Source of the DNA: Desulfobacteraceae bacterium | Lineage (GTDB): Bacteria > Desulfobacterota > DSM-4660 > Desulfatiglandales > Desulfatiglandaceae | Length of the DNA stretch: 11,444 nucleotides | Assembly (NCBI GenBank): GCA_013203065.1 | Contig: JABMQV010000167.1 | Span: 1 to 11,444, forward strand | Direction of reading: 5' to 3' | Notes under the pieces: generated by a model | What the model was told of the DNA's origin: nothing | The model's input: the letters and a program-made list of their open reading frames with translations, nothing else | Database searches by the model: none | Made by a program: the position numbers and the translations under genes | Shown: positions 7,732 through 11,444 of the stretch, in pieces | How the letters are laid out: each line of letters starts with the position of its first letter | How positions within the stretch are numbered: the first letter of the stretch is position 1

Positions 7732-7769
7732 AAAAGGCCTCAGACCGAATGAAAGAGACCTGATCGGCC
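7732..7769 (-). terminator. Probable intrinsic terminator of the memo-family gene
   Basis: On the minus strand, GGCC (7766-7769) pairs with GGCC (7736-7739). After a two-base bulge, TCAGGTC (7763-7757) pairs with GGTCTGA (7746-7740) around a 10-base loop, and four T follow (7735-7732). Two of the inner pairs are G-U wobbles that exist only in minus-strand RNA, which supports this orientation. It lies about 30 bases after the stop of the memo-family gene. The short T run limits confidence. Confidence 0.5.
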
Positions 7770-7798
7770 AAATTTTGGTCTGGGGAGACGGAATCCGA

Positions 7799-8773
7799 TC
7801 ACTCGGGCACAACAAAGACTGCAGATCCGTAGCCTACAACCCATCGTCCGCGACTCTCGGGAAAATCATCTCCGCTGTTGCGATAGTGGAGAACCGTACC
7901 TTTTTCGCATCCCTGGGAGCTTGCGAACTGGATTACGGCAAGGACCGGCATGATACCACAGAAGGTCTGTTTGGAAGGGCTCCAATTTTCCCTGATGGCG
8001 TCATGATCCATGGATCTTAGTTTCTCAAGCGTCTCTTTATCTGTGCGTGTTACAAGTGGATAACTTGGGTCATGAAGCATGTCAGAGCTTGCAACCACCA
8101 GGATTTTTTTCTCTTTTGAGAGCACGCCAAGTGCCTTTACCAGATCGTCCAGCGTTCGGGGGTCATGGTCACCAATAAGACCGACGACAATCTTTGTGCC
8201 CGGCAGTGCAGTCTGAACAAAGGGGATCTCATTTTCTGCTGAATGTTCACCTCCATGCGGGGCATAGTTAAAGGATATCCGTGGACTCCGTGAGACCAAA
8301 ATTTTCGCGGCCTCCGGGTCTAGCTCCACCTCACCGAGGGGCGTCCGAATGGCATCGCCATCCATAATTGCCACCCCCGAAAACCCTCCGCGGTGACTCA
8401 ACCCGAGGATGATGACCGTGTCTGGTTGATGGCCGGCCCCGGCATTTTCACTGATGGCACGAAACGCATAACCTGCCACCTTCCCTGAATATGGATAACC
8501 GGCGTGTGGCGCAATGACCCCCACAATCCTGCCGCCAGGATCGCCGACTCTGGCATCTTCGATGTATCCGGTGACCATGGCGTTCAGAACTTCCCTTTTT
8601 TCTGGAAACCATCTGCCGTCTCCAAAGGTTTTCCTGACGATTCGATCACCTTTCTTACTCATTTTTCCCTCACCCCCGCTCTGGGAACATGTAGCAAAAA
8701 TAGGCACGAAAAGACACGCTGTTACAAAGATCAGGCGCCCGAGTGCGCTGTTTTCTGGCAAGGACTTCAACAT
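7799..8773 (-). CDS. Memo-family protein (AmmeMemoRadiSam system protein B) with probable lipoprotein or export signal
   Basis: Member of the Memo family, related to nonhaem-iron dioxygenases; its bacterial function is not settled. Seen: H90 (in APHAGYPYSG), H127 (in LGLSHRGG) and C272 (in FCGIMPV), which correspond to the metal-site residues H49, H81 and C244 of human MEMO1 as I recall them; also GGEHSAENEIPF (175-186) and SSDMLHD (229-235), both family-typical. The first 37 residues precede the normal Memo start. They hold a hydrophobic stretch (about 14-28) ending in FATC with C29, then a flexible Ser/Gly segment, which looks like a lipoprotein signal with a non-standard lipobox. A second possible start is M38 (ATG at 8662-8660), which would give a cytosolic 287-residue protein. 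The partner genes AMMECR1 and the AmmeMemoRadiSam radical SAM protein are not in the window. It follows fabF on the same strand after 88 bases. Confidence 0.85.
   Translation of the reverse strand: MLKSLPENSALGRLIFVTACLFVPIFATCSQSGGEGKMSKKGDRIVRKTFGDGRWFPEKREVLNAMVTGYIEDARVGDPGGRIVGVIAPHAGYPYSGKVAGYAFRAISENAGAGHQPDTVIILGLSHRGGFSGVAIMDGDAIRTPLGEVELDPEAAKILVSRSPRISFNYAPHGGEHSAENEIPFVQTALPGTKIVVGLIGDHDPRTLDDLVKALGVLSKEKKILVVASSDMLHDPSYPLVTRTDKETLEKLRSMDHDAIRENWSPSKQTFCGIMPVLAVIQFASSQGCEKGTVLHYRNSGDDFPESRGRWVVGYGSAVFVVPE
8667..8674 (-). promoter_or_regulatory. Possible internal ribosome-binding site for a short Memo form
   Basis: GGTGAGGG on the minus strand lies four bases before the internal ATG at 8662-8660 (M38). 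This is a better-spaced site than the one before M1. The same bases also encode part of the Gly-Glu-Gly-Lys linker, so the match may be chance. Confidence 0.3.
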
Positions 8774-8781
8774 TTTGATTA

Positions 8782-8799
8782 GAATTGGACCTCCAATTC
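8782..8799. promoter_or_regulatory. Perfect 18-bp dyad over the ribosome-binding site of the memo-family gene
   Basis: GAATTGGA and TCCAATTC flank a two-base centre (8790-8791), giving perfect 8-bp arms. On the minus strand it contains GGAGG (8794-8790), the only Shine-Dalgarno-like site before the ATG at 8773, though the 16-base spacing is long. It could be an operator for a dimeric regulator, or an RNA hairpin that hides the ribosome-binding site. No promoter elements could be assigned around it. Confidence 0.35.
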
Positions 8800-8861
8800 A
8801 CAGGGGCCCGGGATTATTGAGAGCATGGCCGTAAAAAGGATTTCTTGCCGGTCCATCAAGA

Positions 8862-10157
8862 TCATATATCATAACTCTCCAACAAAATCGAAGCATTTTG
8901 GCCGCCAAATCCGAAGCTGTTGTTTATTGCCTTTCTGATGGGCTTTTCTATGGCCGTGTTGGGCACGTAGTTCAGATCGCAGTTTTCATCCGGGGTTTCG
9001 AGGTTTATGGTTGGATGTATTTTACCCCTTTCGATGGTTAGTGCGGTTGCAATGGTTTCTATCCCGCCAGACGCGCCTATCAGGTGGCCGGTCATGGATT
9101 TTGTCGAACTCAGGGGTACATCATAGGCATGCCTGCCGAGGGCCTTTTTTATGGCCACTGTCTCGATGGGATCATTTAAGGGCGTGGATGTTCCATGGGC
9201 GTTGATATAGTCGATCTCTTCGGGGGAGGACTTGCCTGTCTTCAGCGCGTCCGTCATGGCCCTTGCCTGGGCGTCTCCCGATGGATCGGGCATGGTGATA
9301 TGATAGGCGTCTGAGGTGGTTCCGTATCCTGTCATCTCACAATAGATATGGGCTCCCCTGGCCAAGGCGTGTTCGAGTTCCTCCAGGATGACAATTCCTG
9401 AACCCTCTCCCATAACAAACCCATCCCTATCCTTGTCAAAGGGTCTTGAGGCCTTTTCAGGTTCGTCGTTTCTCCTGCTCATTGCATTTAAGGCAACGAA
9501 ACCTCCAAATACAAAGGGTGTAATACAGGCATCGGCCCCGCCTGTTACCATAATCTTTTCTTCCCCAAGGATGATCTGTTTATAGGCCTCGATCATGGCA
9601 TGGTTTGAAGAGGCGCAGGCGGTGGATACATTTGACGCGATGCCTTTTATGTCGAATTTAATGGTGACATTAACCGCCACAGAGCATATCTGGACGTGGG
9701 GGAGGGCAAAAGGGGAGACTTTCTTTGGACCTTTAAACTTGATAAAGCGTTTGAACCATTTTTCGGCCAGATCCATGTTTTGGGCACCAACACCCAAAAT
9801 CGCCCCGATCTTTTCTGGATTTACACCCTTTAAAAGAAACTTCCCGGGCTCCTTATCTTTTTTGACAAATTCAAGGTCAAACCCCGCATCATCAAGGGCC
9901 AGTTTGGTCCCGCACATTGCAAATTCAGATGTTCTCCCAAAGTATCTGAAATCCTTGCTCCGTGTGATGAAATCCGTCAAGGAGAAGTCCTCAATGGTGC
10001 AGGCTACCTGTGAGGTATACTGATCCATATCGTAGTCTTCAAAATTGATTTTTTTCGCTCCAGACCTGCCATTGGTGAGAGAATCCCAGAATTTTTCCTT
10101 TCCTATTCCTACCGGGGTGACAGGTCCCAACCCGGTGATCACAACTCTCTTTTGCAT
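8862..10157 (-). CDS. fabF: 3-oxoacyl-ACP synthase II, FabF family (KAS II)
   Basis: Condensing enzyme that extends acyl-ACP with malonyl-ACP in fatty-acid synthesis; cytosolic dimer of the thiolase fold. Seen: catalytic C181 (in STACASSNHA), H321 (in NAHGTSTPLND), K353 and H358 (in STKSMTGHLIGASGG), and the C-terminal glycine loop NNSFGFGGQNA. All catalytic residues are present. At 431 residues it is about 18 longer than E. coli FabF; the extra length falls near residues 95-115, a Lys/Glu-rich stretch before GAILGVG. The ATG at 10157 follows AAAGG (10168-10164) with 6 bases between. No acyl carrier protein gene adjoins it, unlike many fab operons, so a specialised KAS II-like role is possible. 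It lies 42 bases after mnmA. Confidence 0.88.
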   Translation of the reverse strand: MQKRVVITGLGPVTPVGIGKEKFWDSLTNGRSGAKKINFEDYDMDQYTSQVACTIEDFSLTDFITRSKDFRYFGRTSEFAMCGTKLALDDAGFDLEFVKKDKEPGKFLLKGVNPEKIGAILGVGAQNMDLAEKWFKRFIKFKGPKKVSPFALPHVQICSVAVNVTIKFDIKGIASNVSTACASSNHAMIEAYKQIILGEEKIMVTGGADACITPFVFGGFVALNAMSRRNDEPEKASRPFDKDRDGFVMGEGSGIVILEELEHALARGAHIYCEMTGYGTTSDAYHITMPDPSGDAQARAMTDALKTGKSSPEEIDYINAHGTSTPLNDPIETVAIKKALGRHAYDVPLSSTKSMTGHLIGASGGIETIATALTIERGKIHPTINLETPDENCDLNYVPNTAIEKPIRKAINNSFGFGGQNASILLESYDI

Positions 10158-10199
10158 AGGACGCCTTTCTTATATATGTCTGTTTTCCATGAACAACAA

Positions 10200-11291
10200 T
10201 CAAATTGCCCTTTCAATAACACCGCCACCAAGAACCATATCCCCTGAATAAAGGACGACCGACTGTCCGGGGGTCACGGACTGTTGGGGTTGTTTGAAGA
10301 CTATCCTGGCCCTGTTATCTTCGTGCGGAAATACGGTTGCATCGGCCTCCTTGTGTTTCAGGCGGATCTTTGCCTTTATGTTGTAAGGCCTATCGAGCCT
10401 TTCCATGGCTATCAGCCTTAGGTTTGTTGCTATCAGGCCATCGGAAAAAAGGTCTTCCCATTTGCTTACCACGAGCCTGTTTCCTCTTGCATCGATCTCG
10501 GTGACATAGAGCGGTCGCGGTGATGAAATGCCCAGTCCCCGGCGTTGGCCAACAGTGTAATGGATAATGCCCCGGTGTCTCCCAAGAATATTGCCATCTT
10601 TATCTACGATATCGCCCTCTTTTATCTCTTCATGGGCAAAGAGGGGTGAGTAGTCGTTCCCGGCAATAAAGTCCTGGCTTTCCGGACGTGCTGCTGTTTC
10701 AAGGCCCAGGGAACCGGCTATTTCCCTTATTCTCTTTTTTGTGTAGGCTCCGATGGGAAAGAGCGTGGATGAGAGTTGCCTGGGTGTGAGTGTATACAAA
10801 AAATATGATTGATCTTTTGATAGATCTGCCGACCTCTTAAGGAGAAAACGGCCTTCTGATTCGACTATCTGTGCATAATGGCCCGTTGCAAAAAATTCAA
10901 AGCCGAGTCCCGTCTGTCTTGCCTTTTCCAGGAGAAAACCGAACTTAAGCCTGTGGTTACACACGATGCAGGGGTTTGGTGTCTTGCCCCCAAGGTACTC
11001 ATTCCTGAAATATTCGATGACATATTTCCGGTATTCCTCTATCAGATCTATGATGTGAAATGGGATGCCGAGTCTCCTGCAGACAGAAGCCGCCATATCC
11101 ATATCTTCTTTTTCACCTGGTCCGAAGCAGGCATGTCTTTGGGATTCTTTCAAGGCCACAGAGCCATCAAATATCTTCATGGCAATACCCATGACCTCAT
11201 ATCCCTTCTCCAGTAGGAGGGCGGCGGCAACCGAAGAATCCACACCGCCACTAAGCCCGACCGCGACCTTTGCCCTTTTTTCTTGTTTCAT
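10200..11291 (-). CDS. mnmA: MnmA-type tRNA-specific 2-thiouridylase with CxxC but lacking the second catalytic cysteine
   Basis: Family role: ATP-dependent 2-thiolation of uridine 34 in tRNAs for Lys, Glu and Gln. With the ATG at 11291 the protein has 363 residues; this start puts Met just before the usual KVAVGLSGGVDSS. A TTG at 11318 would add nine residues; neither start has a good ribosome-binding site. Seen: PP-loop SGGVDSS (14-20), GKTPNPCIVCNHRLKFG with C108 and C111, ATGHYAQ (135-141), the HYTVGQRRGLG segment (244-254) typical of the central domain, and a C-terminal beta-barrel region (about 260-363). C111 matches E. coli C102. The segment holding E. coli C199 (usually SQEICF) reads PESQDFIAG here, so that cysteine is absent. 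The only other cysteines are C55, in an ACFGPGE motif, and C71. It may be a variant subfamily or a paralogue of the main MnmA. Confidence 0.88.
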   Translation of the reverse strand: MKQEKRAKVAVGLSGGVDSSVAAALLLEKGYEVMGIAMKIFDGSVALKESQRHACFGPGEKEDMDMAASVCRRLGIPFHIIDLIEEYRKYVIEYFRNEYLGGKTPNPCIVCNHRLKFGFLLEKARQTGLGFEFFATGHYAQIVESEGRFLLKRSADLSKDQSYFLYTLTPRQLSSTLFPIGAYTKKRIREIAGSLGLETAARPESQDFIAGNDYSPLFAHEEIKEGDIVDKDGNILGRHRGIIHYTVGQRRGLGISSPRPLYVTEIDARGNRLVVSKWEDLFSDGLIATNLRLIAMERLDRPYNIKAKIRLKHKEADATVFPHEDNRARIVFKQPQQSVTPGQSVVLYSGDMVLGGGVIERAI

Positions 11292-11381
11292 GCTGAAATA
11301 CGAGAATAGCGAAGGCAATCAATTACTTGGATAATGCCGACAATATGGATTAACTCCACCCTACTCGCATCTTTCTTCAAC

Positions 11382-11420
11382 AATCGAATATCGAACAACC
11401 GAGTCCCGAATTACGAATTC
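11382..11420. repeat. Degenerate 7-8-base repeat (CGAA motif) upstream of mnmA
   Basis: The core CGAA (once CGAG) recurs at 11385, 11392, 11400, 11407 and 11414, a spacing of 7, 8, 7 and 7 bases, with AT-rich bases between. It lies in the non-coding stretch from 11292 to the window edge, which holds no gene that I can see. The array may continue weakly to the right. Confidence 0.5.
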
Positions 11421-11444
11421 TGAGGGCAAAATCAATGAGACGAT

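Noticed and set aside
7691..8020. Plus-strand open frame over the memo-nadE gap
   Set aside because: Most of it is antisense to the conserved Memo C-terminus, and the rest overlaps the terminator-like hairpins; no recognisable product.
2141..8773. A complete AmmeMemoRadiSam system formed by the memo gene and one of the radical SAM genes
   Set aside because: The radical SAM proteins here match AhbC and AhbD, are on the other strand, and no AMMECR1 gene is present.
10171..10199. TTGTTG, 17-base spacer, TATATA on the minus strand before fabF
   Set aside because: The predicted start near 10164 would lie after or within the fabF ribosome-binding site at 10168-10164, and the -35 match is poor.
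11292..11318. TTG start that adds nine residues to MnmA
   Set aside because: No ribosome-binding site precedes it, and the ATG at 11291 is closer to the usual start of the family; the TTG cannot be fully excluded.

Overview
The window looks like chromosomal DNA of a strictly anaerobic deltaproteobacterium (Desulfobacterota: sulfate reducer or syntroph). The main reason is a cluster for the siroheme-dependent (Ahb) route to haem, in the order ahbC-hemB-ahbD-siroheme decarboxylase. From memory, Desulfovibrio-type sulfate reducers have a similar order; I could not check this. The genes look native, and I see no insertion sequence, phage gene, CRISPR array, tRNA or rRNA.

Plus-strand block (1-5988). 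A 50-codon tail of an unrecognised gene enters from the left. A 611-residue ClpX/HslU-like AAA+ unfoldase follows; it lacks the ClpX zinc domain and carries a long C-terminal extension. Next comes the haem cluster: AhbC (radical SAM, 12,18-didecarboxysiroheme deacetylase), HemB (porphobilinogen synthase, zinc type), AhbD (radical SAM, Fe-coproporphyrin III decarboxylase) and one Lrp/AsnC-like siroheme decarboxylase subunit (AhbA/AhbB type). HemB supplies porphobilinogen for uroporphyrinogen III and siroheme. The decarboxylase converts siroheme to didecarboxysiroheme, AhbC converts that to Fe-coproporphyrin III, and AhbD makes haem b. The usual second decarboxylase subunit is not in the window.

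Minus-strand block (11291 down to 5990). In transcription order: MnmA-type tRNA 2-thiouridylase, a FabF-type 3-oxoacyl-ACP synthase, a Memo-family protein with a probable export or lipoprotein signal, and glutamine-dependent NAD+ synthetase. The two blocks converge at 5989, where two stop codons are separated by one base. A probable terminator lies between the memo and nadE genes.

The least ordinary features are the ClpX-like protein with an apparently duplicated small domain, an MnmA with a CxxC motif but no equivalent of the second catalytic cysteine, the Memo protein with two possible starts (exported or cytosolic), an 18-bp perfect dyad over its ribosome-binding site, and two degenerate seven-base repeat arrays in separate intergenic gaps. 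I see no clearly new multi-gene system; most of the window is housekeeping and cofactor metabolism.
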